64,000 bases of DNA. It comes from Candidatus Gastranaerophilales bacterium. GTDB taxonomy: Bacteria; Cyanobacteriota; Vampirovibrionia; Gastranaerophilales; Gastranaerophilaceae. The first letter of the stretch is position 1. Each line of letters begins with the position of its first letter. The notes under the pieces were generated by a model. The model was given only the letters and a program-made list of their open reading frames with translations, searched no databases and was not told where the DNA came from. The translations under genes and the position numbers were made by a program. The DNA lies in NCBI GenBank assembly GCA_944322755.1, contig CALUPY010000003.1, forward strand, positions 62,001-126,000. Reading direction: 5' to 3'. Below, one piece after another: positions 43,487 through 51,686 of this stretch.

Positions 43487-43559
43487 GCGTCCTTAGTTCA
43501 GTTGGTAGAACGTCGGTCTCCAAAACCGGATGTCGAGGGTTCGAGTCCTTCAGGGCGCG
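43487..43559 (+). tRNA. tRNA-Trp (anticodon CCA)
   Basis: 73 nt. The acceptor stem GCGTCCT / AGGGCGC has one G-U. The anticodon arm is TCGGT / CTCCAAA / ACCGG, the T-arm GAGGG / TTCGAGT / CCTTC. G73 is as expected for Trp; CCA is not encoded. It lies 23 nt after rpmG and 26 nt before secE, so it must be excised from that transcript. Confidence 0.96.
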
Positions 43560-43585
43560 TTTTTAAATTAAACAGAGGTAAATCA

Positions 43586-43816
43586 ATGGCTAACCAAACC
43601 AAAACAAAAAATCAGGTTAATAAAAATATGAAAGATGATTTCATTGCATACCTTAAAAGCGTTAAGCTTGAATGGGGAAAAATCAGCTGGCCGCCGAAAC
43701 AGCAGGTGTTTGTGGAAACGTTATACGTTATTGTCGTAACATTCGTTTTCACGATTGCTATCCTTTTAATGGATTCGATTTTCAGCGGTATTCTGAAATT
43801 ATTACATTTGAGTTAA
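43586..43816 (+). CDS. secE: Preprotein translocase subunit SecE
   Basis: 76 residues from ATG 43586 (AGAGG upstream); the longer frame to 43502 runs through the tRNA. A short charged N-terminus is followed by the conserved FIAYLKSVKLEWGKISWPPKQQVFVETLYVIVVTFVFTIAILLMDSIF, the single-TM bacterial SecE core with W-P-x-x-x-x-x-x-T-x-x-V. It clamps the SecYEG channel in the inner membrane. Confidence 0.95.
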   Translation: MANQTKTKNQVNKNMKDDFIAYLKSVKLEWGKISWPPKQQVFVETLYVIVVTFVFTIAILLMDSIFSGILKLLHLS

Positions 43817-43864
43817 GAATGGCAGCACTTTCAGGTGCAGCCGATTAGATGGCAGGAAAAATAA

Positions 43865-44509
43865 ATGACTAAAGAAAAAGATGAATTTATGAATGAAGCG
43901 GATAATAATGATGCTAACGAAAAACAAGAACTTCTTGAACAAAAAGAAGTCGAGTTTAAAAACAGCTCAAAATCCAATAAAGCTCCGCAAAAAAGATGGT
44001 ATGTAGTTCATACTTATTCAGGTCACGAAAACAAAGTTAAGGTCAACCTCGAAAAACGTGTTGAATATATGAATATGGGGGAAAAAATCTTCCGTATCGA
44101 GGTTCCTCAAAAAACTATTACAAAAGTTAAAGACGGAAAAAAACAGGACAGAGAAGAAAAAATCTTCCCCGGATATGTTCTTGTTGAAATGATTATGGAT
44201 GATGACAGCTGGTATGTAGTCAGACATACAGCAGGCGTTACAAAATTTGTCGGTTCGGCTAAGAAACCTATTCCGGCAAAAGATTCTGAAATCAAAAAAA
44301 TCATCCACAGATCACAAACCCAGTCTGTCAAAATCGAACTCGACGTCAAAGTCGGAGACAAAGTCCGTATTGTATCAGGGCCGTTTGCTGACTTTATCGG
44401 AGACATCACTGAGGTCTATCCCGACAAATCAAAACTCAGAGCAACTGTCTCTATCTTCGGACGTGAAACACCCGTCGAGCTCGAATATAAACAGATACAA
44501 AAAGTATAA
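43865..44509 (+). CDS. nusG: Transcription termination/antitermination protein NusG
   Basis: 214 residues. An acidic 40-residue N-terminal extension is followed by an NGN domain (KRWYVVHTYSGHENKVKVNLEKRVEYM…, EKIFPGYVLVEMIMDDDSWYVVRHTAGVTKFVG) and a KOW domain (VGDKVRIVSGPFADFIGDITEVYPDKSKLRATVSIFGRETPVELEYKQI). It binds RNA polymerase and couples it to Rho or the ribosome. Located 48 nt after secE. Confidence 0.96.
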   Translation: MTKEKDEFMNEADNNDANEKQELLEQKEVEFKNSSKSNKAPQKRWYVVHTYSGHENKVKVNLEKRVEYMNMGEKIFRIEVPQKTITKVKDGKKQDREEKIFPGYVLVEMIMDDDSWYVVRHTAGVTKFVGSAKKPIPAKDSEIKKIIHRSQTQSVKIELDVKVGDKVRIVSGPFADFIGDITEVYPDKSKLRATVSIFGRETPVELEYKQIQKV

Positions 44510-44534
44510 GGCACTGCCGAAAACACAAACAAAT

Positions 44535-44577
44535 GTGGAAGGGATTAAGGCAGCATAGCCAAATCCCGCTAGACCAC
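44535..44577 (+). promoter_or_regulatory. rplK leader RNA element (copy 1), candidate L1 site
   Basis: GTGG (44535-44538), unpaired AA, GGGATT (44541-44546), an inner GGC/GCC hairpin, AATCCC (44562-44567), unpaired GCTAGA, CCAC (44574-44577). The 2/6-nt asymmetric loop between two helices, directly before the AGGAG of rplK, recurs before rplA with paired changes. It resembles the 23S rRNA helix 76-77 site of protein L1. Confidence 0.6.
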
Positions 44578-44591
44578 GAAAGGAGAAAAAA

Positions 44592-45017
44592 ATGGCAAAG
44601 AAAATCGTTGGAAAAATCAAGCTTCAAATTGAAGCAGGAAAAGCTAATCCATCACCGCCGGTCGGTCCTGCACTGGGTCAACACGGCGTAAACATCATGG
44701 ATTTCTGCAAGCAGTTCAATGCTAAAACAGAATCCCAGGCAGGATACATTATTCCTGTTGTTATTGACGTATACGAAGACAGAAGTTTTTCATTCGTAAC
44801 AAAAAGCCCGCCGGCTGCAGTTCTCATCAAGAAAGCTATCAACCTTCCCAAAGGTTCTGCTGCTCCGAACAAAACTAAAGTCGGAACAATTACGCAGGCT
44901 CAGCTGGAAGAAATTGCTAAAACAAAAATGGAAGACTTGAACGCAACTACTCTTGAAGCTGCAGTAGAGATGATTAAAGGCTCTTGCAGAGCAATGGGCG
45001 TTACGGTAGAAGGCTAA
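44592..45017 (+). CDS. rplK: 50S ribosomal protein L11
   Basis: 141 residues: [39 protein letters not shown] (the conserved Pro-rich N-terminal domain), [31 protein letters not shown], and the C-terminal rRNA-binding [30 protein letters not shown]. It forms the GTPase-associated stalk base with 23S rRNA. AGGAG lies before the ATG. Confidence 0.97.
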   Translation: MAKKIVGKIKLQIEAGKANPSPPVGPALGQHGVNIMDFCKQFNAKTESQAGYIIPVVIDVYEDRSFSFVTKSPPAAVLIKKAINLPKGSAAPNKTKVGTITQAQLEEIAKTKMEDLNATTLEAAVEMIKGSCRAMGVTVEG

Positions 45018-45023
45018 CAAATA

Positions 45024-45121
45024 GTGGAAGGGGACATATAGGGTAAAAAGAAAGCACAGCCTTTTATAGTTACTGAAGCTAATATATTACCTGAATATGA
45101 GTAAAAACCCCGCTAGACCAC
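45024..45121 (+). promoter_or_regulatory. rplA leader RNA element (copy 2), candidate L1 site
   Basis: GTGG (45024-45027), AA, GGGG (45030-45033), then about 74 nt, CCCC (45108-45111), GCTAGA, CCAC (45118-45121). Same outer helix and same AA/GCTAGA asymmetric loop as before rplK, but the inner helix changed from GGGATT/AATCCC to GGGG/CCCC, keeping pairing. It ends just before the AAAGGG of rplA. Confidence 0.6.
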
Positions 45122-45135
45122 AGAAAGGGAAAAAA

Positions 45136-45858
45136 ATGAGTAAATTAACTAAAAAACAGAAAAAAATGCAGGAAATGCTTGAAGGATTTGAACAGCCTTC
45201 TACTGCAGCTGCTGCTATTGACAAATTAAAAGAAATCTCAGACGCACTTTCTAAATTCGACGAAACTGTCGAATGCCATATGCGTCTCGGTATTGATGTA
45301 AAACGTGCAGACCAGCAAATCCGTTCGACTGTTGTACTTCCGGCAGGACTCGGTAAAGAAGTCAGAGTCTGTGTTATTGCCAAAGGTGCAAAAGCTACTG
45401 AAGCAAAAGAAGCAGGTGCTGACGAGGCAGGTGCGGAAGAAGTTATTGATAAAATTTCAGGCGGCTGGTTTGAATTTGACACTTTGATTGCTACGCCAGA
45501 CTGCATGGGTATGCTCGGTAAACTCGGTAGAGTTCTCGGGCCTAAAGGATTGATGCCGAACCCGAAAACAGGAACAGTTACTTTCGAAGTAGCAAAAGCT
45601 GTTAAAGACGCAAAAGCAGGTAAAGTTGAGTTCCGTGCTGACAAGCAGGGTATGATTCACGTACCTATCGGAAAGTCAAAATTCTCAGCAGAAGATTTGC
45701 TGAAAAACTATTCAACACTTGCAGACGCTGTTTTGAGAGCAAAACCGTCAGCAGCTAAGGGTACTTATTTGAAGTCAGTATTCCTGACGACTACAATGGG
45801 TCCCGGAATCAAGCTCGATGCAAAAAACGTTGCTGCAGAAATCAAAGAACATGTTTAA
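45136..45858 (+). CDS. rplA: 50S ribosomal protein L1
   Basis: 240 residues from ATG 45136 (AAAGGG upstream). The in-frame ATG at 45097 lies inside the leader structure. [133 protein letters not shown] and [17 protein letters not shown] are all L1. It binds the 23S L1 stalk and in many bacteria represses its own mRNA. rplJ and rplL do not follow; the cluster ends here. Confidence 0.97.
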   Translation: MSKLTKKQKKMQEMLEGFEQPSTAAAAIDKLKEISDALSKFDETVECHMRLGIDVKRADQQIRSTVVLPAGLGKEVRVCVIAKGAKATEAKEAGADEAGAEEVIDKISGGWFEFDTLIATPDCMGMLGKLGRVLGPKGLMPNPKTGTVTFEVAKAVKDAKAGKVEFRADKQGMIHVPIGKSKFSAEDLLKNYSTLADAVLRAKPSAAKGTYLKSVFLTTTMGPGIKLDAKNVAAEIKEHV

Positions 45859-45882
45859 TTAAAAATTTCTGTTAATAACCAA

Positions 45883-45917
45883 AAAAGTCCGTCTTCTATG
45901 AAGAAAACGGACTTTTT
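45883..45917 (+). terminator. Rho-independent terminator after rplA
   Basis: AAAAGTCCGT (45883-45892) pairs with ACGGACTTTT (45907-45916), then more Ts and As. Ends the secE-nusG-rplKA cluster. Confidence 0.92.
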
Positions 45918-46093
45918 ATATTTATATAGAATTAAAGAACAGAGTTTTTTCGGTGATTGTGCAGCATAAAAATTTAAAGACAATTAAACCCAAAACTGAA
46001 ATCTGACGCATCATTTTCTTTTTACTGTTTGAGCAGAAGCGCACAGTTTTTAGTTACAATAATTCCAAAAGCAGGACTTGATATAAAGCTTTT

Positions 46094-48259
46094 TTACTTA
46101 TCCCTGTCACGTTCATATATGGTAACTATATTTCTGTTCTCATTATGCGCAGATTTAAATTGAAGAACCTTTTTCAAACGAAAGCCGTGGTCTTCAAAGA
46201 AATTATCCCTTGTATAACAAACAACCTGAACAGGTATACTTCTGTCATTACCGACTATAGGTATACGTTTGTTTGAGACATAAAAACATTTTACGGGAGT
46301 ATCTTCTCTAAACTTGATTGTATCTTTGACAACATAATACCTGTCTTTGTAAGCATTTTCCTGATGATACATAACAGTGCTGACCTGATAGGGGTCTGTG
46401 AGGACTATGTAGTCATAATCATCGAGATTATAATTTTCTATATTTTCAAAAAGAAGAAAATCAACTTTATACCCCTGAAACTCCATCATTTTCAGATGAT
46501 ATGTTCTTGTATCCGTAGTCGGAAATACACCGATACGAGAGTTTTTTGGCATTCCAAGCAGATAATCGCGAACTGAACAGAATGGCATTTTTCCGTAATA
46601 CCCGCTATATATTGAGCAGGATATAGTGTTTCTCGCAGCAAAAATACTTTTTTCTGTACGGTAAACTCTTATCAACGGTTTTAGTGAGCGTGCAGCCAAA
46701 TGCGTACTGATTAAAAACAGATAAGACAGAGAAAAGAAAAGAATCACAATTTTGACAATGTTTGGCTTCTTTATGTATGAAAAAGCCAGTATTGGGGAAG
46801 ATAAAATCATAAAAAATGAGACGAATCTAACACTAAAGACCATGTACCCGAGGGTTCCTGACATCACAAGAAGGTTGAACCAGAACAGGAGCCCGAAAGG
46901 AATCAGAAGGAGATATTTATGCGGCTTTCTTTTGAAAAAAGCAAGTATAATGCACAAAATAGAGCAGGGTAAAAATACAAGAAATCCTAGTATACCAGCC
47001 CCGATTACCGGATCCATAAGCCTGTTGTTTACAATATTTCCGTCAGACATTGTAACCCCGAGGTTAGGGTCAATACTGAGGACATGAAACAGTGCAAATT
47101 TGGCCAGATTAATATATCCGCCAACATACTCGCTATACCTGAATCCCGAAAAGTCAAACATCATAAAGACATAGCGGATAAAATTCGCTATATAAGCCTT
47201 AGGCCCGCCCCAGAAACCGTGTATGACCCTTGAGGAATCTGTGGCAAGGAAGCTTCCGTAGTTTATAAAATTTAAAAAGTAATTGTAGCTTGAAAACACA
47301 AGAAAATTTAGTCCAACAAAAGCACAAAAAGTGATAACAGGTTTGTACCATTCTTTTCCGCGCCAGAGCACAGAAAAATATAAAATCAGAGCAAAACACG
47401 CAGGAAATGCAATCAATGACGGAGTCTTTGTTCCGAAAGCAAGTCCGAATGCCAGTGACGAAAAATATATATGGCTTAGACTGCGCTCTTTTATGGCGTT
47501 AAGATACAGATATATACCACAGAGCACAAGTCCGCCTATAACAATGTCTGTCTCATAACTGGACGCTTCAGCTATCACCGAGGCAAAGGAACAGAGAATA
47601 AAAACGCTCCACATCTTTTTCCGTTCGCAAAATCCGAACAGAGAAAGAACTTTATACAAAGAAACAATTGAAAAAAGAAATCCAGCAAATGAAACAAAAG
47701 TCAGCCCGAAATCGTTTTTTAAAAAAAGCATAACCCACATATATAAAAGCTCTGAGTTTATGGGCATTACTGTATTTCTGTCATCTGCAATATCAAAATG
47801 ATTCAGATTCCCCTGTGAAATCCAGCATGGAACACGGTTTAGATGATAGGACATAGCATCATATGAGTTTACCGGCACCAACAGGCAAAAAATAACTGCC
47901 ACACATACAAAAAATATAAATCCGAACGCCATAAGCATTAAAAATTTGTCTTTTTTCAGTGCATGCCATATTCGCTGAAAGAATCTGACAGGAGTGAGCT
48001 TTACAAGCGGCATACCCTTTTTATGCCAGACAACTAATGAAACGATAAAAACAAATATATTCCACAAGAGCATTCCAGGGACGCTTATTAAACTGCACAA
48101 AGACATGAGCTCAAGCCCGAGTACAACCTGCGCAAACGCAATCAGTCCTGTATAAAGGAACACTGTACCGAATTTTTTCGTTTCAAAAACAGAAGCAATC
48201 AGATATGACGAGCAAAATACCGCCAAAAACGATACAAAAAACAATAAGAATTTTGTCAT
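46094..48259 (-). CDS. Multi-pass GT-C family glycosyltransferase-like membrane protein (GT39/ArnT-type)
   Basis: 721 residues with about ten to twelve membrane helices over residues 1-520. The first extracytoplasmic loop has SYDAMSYHLNRVPCWISQGNLNHFDIADDRNTVMPINSELLYMW, which fits the acidic-residue loop of dolichyl/undecaprenyl-phosphate-sugar-dependent GT-C enzymes. The C-terminal third (about 530-721) is soluble and periplasmic, with strand-rich segments (GYYGKMPFCSVRDYLLGMPKNSRIGVFPTTDTRTYHLKMMEFQGYKVDFLLFENIENY). It probably transfers a sugar from a lipid carrier to a protein or glycan in the envelope; substrate unknown. GGAGAG lies before the ATG. Confidence 0.72.
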   Translation of the reverse strand: MTKFLLFFVSFLAVFCSSYLIASVFETKKFGTVFLYTGLIAFAQVVLGLELMSLCSLISVPGMLLWNIFVFIVSLVVWHKKGMPLVKLTPVRFFQRIWHALKKDKFLMLMAFGFIFFVCVAVIFCLLVPVNSYDAMSYHLNRVPCWISQGNLNHFDIADDRNTVMPINSELLYMWVMLFLKNDFGLTFVSFAGFLFSIVSLYKVLSLFGFCERKKMWSVFILCSFASVIAEASSYETDIVIGGLVLCGIYLYLNAIKERSLSHIYFSSLAFGLAFGTKTPSLIAFPACFALILYFSVLWRGKEWYKPVITFCAFVGLNFLVFSSYNYFLNFINYGSFLATDSSRVIHGFWGGPKAYIANFIRYVFMMFDFSGFRYSEYVGGYINLAKFALFHVLSIDPNLGVTMSDGNIVNNRLMDPVIGAGILGFLVFLPCSILCIILAFFKRKPHKYLLLIPFGLLFWFNLLVMSGTLGYMVFSVRFVSFFMILSSPILAFSYIKKPNIVKIVILFFSLSYLFLISTHLAARSLKPLIRVYRTEKSIFAARNTISCSIYSGYYGKMPFCSVRDYLLGMPKNSRIGVFPTTDTRTYHLKMMEFQGYKVDFLLFENIENYNLDDYDYIVLTDPYQVSTVMYHQENAYKDRYYVVKDTIKFREDTPVKCFYVSNKRIPIVGNDRSIPVQVVCYTRDNFFEDHGFRLKKVLQFKSAHNENRNIVTIYERDRDK

Positions 48260-48403
48260 TAATCTCTCCTCTGCCCATTCTATCCTTATATATTATATCC
48301 TAATTGGTAAAAACTTTTAGACAAGTGGACAGTTCAAGAAATTTATAGATTTTAATAATATAAAACTGTGCATATTCCACTCTCACTCGTAAACTATTTA
48401 TTT

Positions 48404-48427
48404 AGACCGTTCTACGGTCTTTTTTTT
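48404..48427 (+). terminator. Plus-strand terminator with no plus-strand gene in front
   Basis: AGACCGT-TCT-ACGGTCT (48404-48420) followed by seven or more Ts on the plus strand. Both neighbouring genes (46094-48259 and mutL) are on minus, and on that strand the hairpin is not followed by Ts. It may end a short plus-strand RNA starting after the TATAAA at 48359-48364. Confidence 0.6.
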
Positions 48428-48515
48428 TGCGGAATACCAATAAGGGGACGGCTACTGAAGGCAGACTAACCCCTAACATCTCGGGCTCTTATATTGTACT
48501 GAGCAAATAATTAAA

Positions 48516-50333
48516 TCAAACATTTCTATGGAAAAAAGCACCAACTTCTTTTGCACTCATTGTATGCAATATTGGGCGTCCATGCGGACAGGTGTAAGGA
48601 TTTTTTGTAGTTTTCCATTTTTTTATTAATTCTTCCATCTGCCAGAGATTGAGTTCCTGTCCGGCTTTGACCGCAGCTTTACACGACATTGTAACGAGCA
48701 TTTTTTCTTCGAGATTGTTCAAATCTCCATGAAGATTTTCAAGAATATCAGATATTATTTCCTGCGGTTTAAAGTGAGAAATCACCTGTGGAACCTTTTT
48801 GAACATAATCTCTGTATCAGAAATTTGTTCAATTCCGTATCCGTATTTTTCAAGCTTGTTTTTATTTTCCATGAGTAAAGCAACCTCTTGTGCTCCCAGT
48901 TGTATAACATCAGAAATAATTAATAACTGTGAAGGCACTTCATCAGAAGAGAGCTGCTCTTTTAATTTTTCAAAAATATATCTCTCATCCGCAATATGCT
49001 GGTCTACTATATTCAAAGTCTCATTTTCTTCAAAAATTATATAAGTATTGAGATACTGACCAATTACATTATACGGGATAACCTCGGGGATTTTTTGAAC
49101 AGGTCTTATATCGTCAGCTTTTTTAGAAGAAAAAAAAGAAGCGCCACCAAAATTATTCAGATGTGTATTAGTAGGTGTCACGTAATTATTAGTGGCAGCC
49201 CCTTGTGTTGATACTGGTGACGCTTTAAAGCTGTTTACGACATTAAACGTCTTTGTGTTATTATCATAATCCATATTTGAATTTTTTGCAAGTGTTTTTA
49301 TTAAATTTTTTTCTTCATCACTATTTTCTGCGGAAGAAAATGTCGCTAAACCGTTAAGAGCGGCGGTTATTGCACTATACACAAAATTAAAAATAAGGTT
49401 TGGATTTCTGTATCTTACTTCTCTTTTTGTTGGGTGAACATTCACATCAACATTTTGTGCCGGCATGGTCAAATTGAGGCAAACAAACGGATATTTACCG
49501 GACGGAAGCATATTTTTATATGCAGTGTCGACTGCCTTCAAGACAACAGGACATTTCACGACCCTATTGTTTACAAAAATATACATTGCCTTTTTAGATG
49601 AACGCGTAAAATCCGGAGTCGAGCAGTAACCGCTGATTTCAATATGCTCAGTTTCGTCAGTTTTATTCACAGTCTTAAGTTCTGAGGCAATTGAATTTGA
49701 ATAGATTTCAGTTAATACACAGAGCAAATCACCGCTTCCGGAAGTCTGAACAGGAGTGCCCGACGCACCTTTAAGCGTAAAAGAAACCGACGGATTCGCA
49801 ATCGCGGCGCTTTGAACAATCTCACTGATATATGAGAATTCCACCCTCTCTGATTTTAAAAATTTCTCACGCACCGGCACATTGTAGAACAAATCTCTGA
49901 CTTCCATTGTCGTACCCTGTGCGCATCCGCTGGGCATGCGTTTTACATTTGACTCCTCACATTCGACCTTTGTACCGGTTTCATTGTCTTTAGTCCTTGT
50001 TGTACAGGTGACTTTGGCAATGGAAATTATGCTCGCAAGCGCCTCGCCCCTGAATCCGAGAGAATGAATGTTGAACAGATCGTCTGAATTTTGTATTTTG
50101 CTTGTGGCATGCTTTGAAAAAGCAAGCTCAATATCGTCAGGATGAATGCCCGAACCGTTGTCAGAAACGCGTATATTTTTGCATTCATTGGAAATTTCTA
50201 TCTCGATTTTCGTGGCACCTGCGTCTACTGCATTCTCAAGAAGTTCTTTAACAACCGAAGCAGGTCTTTCTATGACTTCTCCCGCTGCAATCTGATTTAT
50301 GAGCTGGCGTGATAGTTGATGGATTCTTTTCAT
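48516..50333 (-). CDS. mutL: DNA mismatch repair protein MutL (with endonuclease-type C-terminus)
   Basis: 605 residues. GHKL ATPase motifs: IAAGEVIERPASVVKELLENAVDAGATKIEIEI, VSDNGSGIHPDDIELAFSKHATSKI, HSLGFRGEALASI, and FVNNRVVKCP/NVDVNVHPTKREVRY in the transducer domain. A variable linker at about 330-410 is followed by a dimerisation domain with NIVDQHIADERYIFEKLKEQL (DQHxxxE nuclease motif, Ala replaced by Ile), MSCKAAVKAGQELN and PYTCPHGRPILHTM. The CPHGRP motif and DQH motif mark a nicking MutL, as in bacteria without MutH. No mutS in this window. Confidence 0.95.
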   Translation of the reverse strand: MKRIHQLSRQLINQIAAGEVIERPASVVKELLENAVDAGATKIEIEISNECKNIRVSDNGSGIHPDDIELAFSKHATSKIQNSDDLFNIHSLGFRGEALASIISIAKVTCTTRTKDNETGTKVECEESNVKRMPSGCAQGTTMEVRDLFYNVPVREKFLKSERVEFSYISEIVQSAAIANPSVSFTLKGASGTPVQTSGSGDLLCVLTEIYSNSIASELKTVNKTDETEHIEISGYCSTPDFTRSSKKAMYIFVNNRVVKCPVVLKAVDTAYKNMLPSGKYPFVCLNLTMPAQNVDVNVHPTKREVRYRNPNLIFNFVYSAITAALNGLATFSSAENSDEEKNLIKTLAKNSNMDYDNNTKTFNVVNSFKASPVSTQGAATNNYVTPTNTHLNNFGGASFFSSKKADDIRPVQKIPEVIPYNVIGQYLNTYIIFEENETLNIVDQHIADERYIFEKLKEQLSSDEVPSQLLIISDVIQLGAQEVALLMENKNKLEKYGYGIEQISDTEIMFKKVPQVISHFKPQEIISDILENLHGDLNNLEEKMLVTMSCKAAVKAGQELNLWQMEELIKKWKTTKNPYTCPHGRPILHTMSAKEVGAFFHRNV

Positions 50334-50428
50334 AATTATAGATTAGTATAATTTGACGCGCATGGTCAAGCAGAGATTTGCATTAAAAAATATTAAAAAG
50401 CCGTTGACAGCGTGGTATTCTTGTAGTT

Positions 50429-50559
50429 TGATATAATAGTACCTGCGGTATTGCCGTCATGTGTGCTGAACATACGGTTTTTTATTCAGGTATGGCGCGC
50501 GGAAAAGCCCGTTGCCATGTTTTCCGCAAAAAACTTTAATAACAACAAAAGGAGATATC
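50429..50559 (+). promoter_or_regulatory. Extended -10 promoter and structured leader of rpsL-rpsG
   Basis: TG-A-TATAAT at 50429-50437 is an extended -10 element. A TTGACA at 50404-50409 is 22 bp away, too far to be ideal. Transcription near 50444 gives a leader of about 115 nt with several inverted repeats, for example ATGGC (50492-50496) / GCCAT (50514-50518), before the AAGGAG of rpsL. A protein-binding leader is possible; no known class recognised. Confidence 0.5.
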
Positions 50560-50937
50560 ATGCCAACGATTGCACAATTGGTAAGAAAAGAAAGAAAAAA
50601 ACTTACATATAAGACTAAATCGCCTGCGCTGACTGAATGTCCGCAAAGAAGAGGGGTCTGCACAAGAGTTTACACAACAACTCCTAAAAAACCTAACTCT
50701 GCTTTGAGAAAAGTCGCAAGGGTCAGATTGACCAACCAGTATGAAGTATCAGCCTACATTCCGGGTATCGGTCACAACCTTCAGGAACACTCTGTTGTTC
50801 TTATCAGAGGCGGCAGGGTTAAAGACCTTCCTGGTGTAAGATACCACATTATCAGAGGTACTCTTGATACTGCCGGTGTAGCAAACAGAGCCCAGGCCCG
50901 TTCAAAATACGGTGCTAAAAGAGCTAAGAAAAAATAG
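50560..50937 (+). CDS. rpsL: 30S ribosomal protein S12
   Basis: 125 residues from ATG 50560 (AAGGAG upstream). [104 protein letters not shown]. The streptomycin-site Lys residues ([16 protein letters not shown]) are unmutated. Decoding-centre protein of the 30S subunit. Confidence 0.97.
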   Translation: MPTIAQLVRKERKKLTYKTKSPALTECPQRRGVCTRVYTTTPKKPNSALRKVARVRLTNQYEVSAYIPGIGHNLQEHSVVLIRGGRVKDLPGVRYHIIRGTLDTAGVANRAQARSKYGAKRAKKK

Positions 50938-51030
50938 TGTCAATCGGTAAAGACGGGCACTTCCGGCTGCCGGAATAATATCAGCAGGCAGTGTCTGAAA
51001 TAATTAGTTTAAATGTAAAGGAATAATACA
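50938..51030 (+). promoter_or_regulatory. rpsL-rpsG spacer with perfect hairpin
   Basis: TTCCGG-CTG-CCGGAA (50961-50975) is a perfect 6-bp hairpin, flanked by further partial pairing. No T-run, so it is not a terminator. The S12-S7 spacer of E. coli binds S7 for feedback control; a similar job here is an inference from position only. Confidence 0.4.
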
Positions 51031-51501
51031 ATGTCAAGAAGAAATAAACCACCAAAAAGAATACCCGCGCCGGACGCAGTTTACAACAGCGTTGACATTG
51101 CTAAATTTATCAACAGATTGATGAGACGCGGCAAAAAATCAATTGCAGAAAGAATTTTCTACAATACAATGAAATTGATACAAGAAAAAACGGGTCAAGA
51201 TCCTATAGAAGTTTATAATAAGGCTATGACCAACACAACTCCGCTTCTTGAAGTTAAAGCAAGAAGAATCGGCGGTTCAACTTATCAGGTTCCTGTTGAA
51301 GTTAAACCTGACAGAGGCAGAGGCCTTGGTGCAATATGGATGATTGACGCAGCAAAGAAAAGACATGGTAAATGTATGGAAGAAAAACTTTCTGCAGAAA
51401 TCCTGGATGCTTCTAACGGAAACGGAGCTGCCTGCAAAAAACGTGAAGATACTCACAAAATGGCAGAAGCAAACAAAGCATTTGCACACTATAGATATTA
51501 A
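51031..51501 (+). CDS. rpsG: 30S ribosomal protein S7
   Basis: 156 residues: RRNKPPKRIPAPDAVYNSVDIAKFINRLMRRGKKSIAERIFYNTM, EVYNKAMTNTTPLLEVKARRIGGSTYQVPVEVKPDRGRGLGAIWMIDAAKKRHGKCMEEKLSAEI, and …KKREDTHKMAEANKAFAHYRY. Primary 16S-binding protein of the 30S head. fusA and tuf, which normally follow in the str operon, are absent; proB comes next. Confidence 0.97.
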   Translation: MSRRNKPPKRIPAPDAVYNSVDIAKFINRLMRRGKKSIAERIFYNTMKLIQEKTGQDPIEVYNKAMTNTTPLLEVKARRIGGSTYQVPVEVKPDRGRGLGAIWMIDAAKKRHGKCMEEKLSAEILDASNGNGAACKKREDTHKMAEANKAFAHYRY

Positions 51502-51531
51502 TATTGTCTTAACACCCGTATCAAATACAAC

Positions 51532-51562
51532 AATAGCCCGGTATATCCGGGTTATTGTCTTA
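51532..51562 (+). terminator. Probable terminator after rpsG
   Basis: AATAGCCCGG (51532-51541) pairs with CCGGGTTATT (51547-51556) with one G·U around a 5-nt loop, followed by GTCTTAT, which is only moderately T-rich. Confidence 0.6.
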
Positions 51563-51650
51563 TAATATTATAAATTATATAAAGACAGAATATGTCTGAA
51601 TTTTAATATTTGATATAAAAGGGCTTGTTATTAATTTGTTTTCAGGATAA

Positions 51651-51656
51651 TATAAT
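51651..51656 (+). promoter_or_regulatory. -10 box of the proBA promoter
   Basis: Perfect TATAAT. The -35 (TTATTA at 51628-51633, 17-bp spacer) is poor. The box is too close to the ATG at 51660 for that codon to be used, which supports the start at 51687. Confidence 0.5.
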
Positions 51657-51686
51657 TGTATGTGCTTTAGCAACTACAGAAACCGG

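Noticed and set aside
43502-43585. Longer SecE frame starting at 43502
   Set aside because: It translates through tRNA-Trp; the real start is 43586 with AGAGG upstream.
45097-45099. ATG at 45097 as the rplA start
   Set aside because: It lies inside the conserved leader structure and has no ribosome-binding site; AAAGGG precedes the ATG at 45136 and gives the usual L1 length.
51660-51686. ATG at 51660 as the proB start
   Set aside because: Only 3 nt after the TATAAT box, so it would not be in the mRNA; kinase sequences start near MLNAKRIVFKFGTN.
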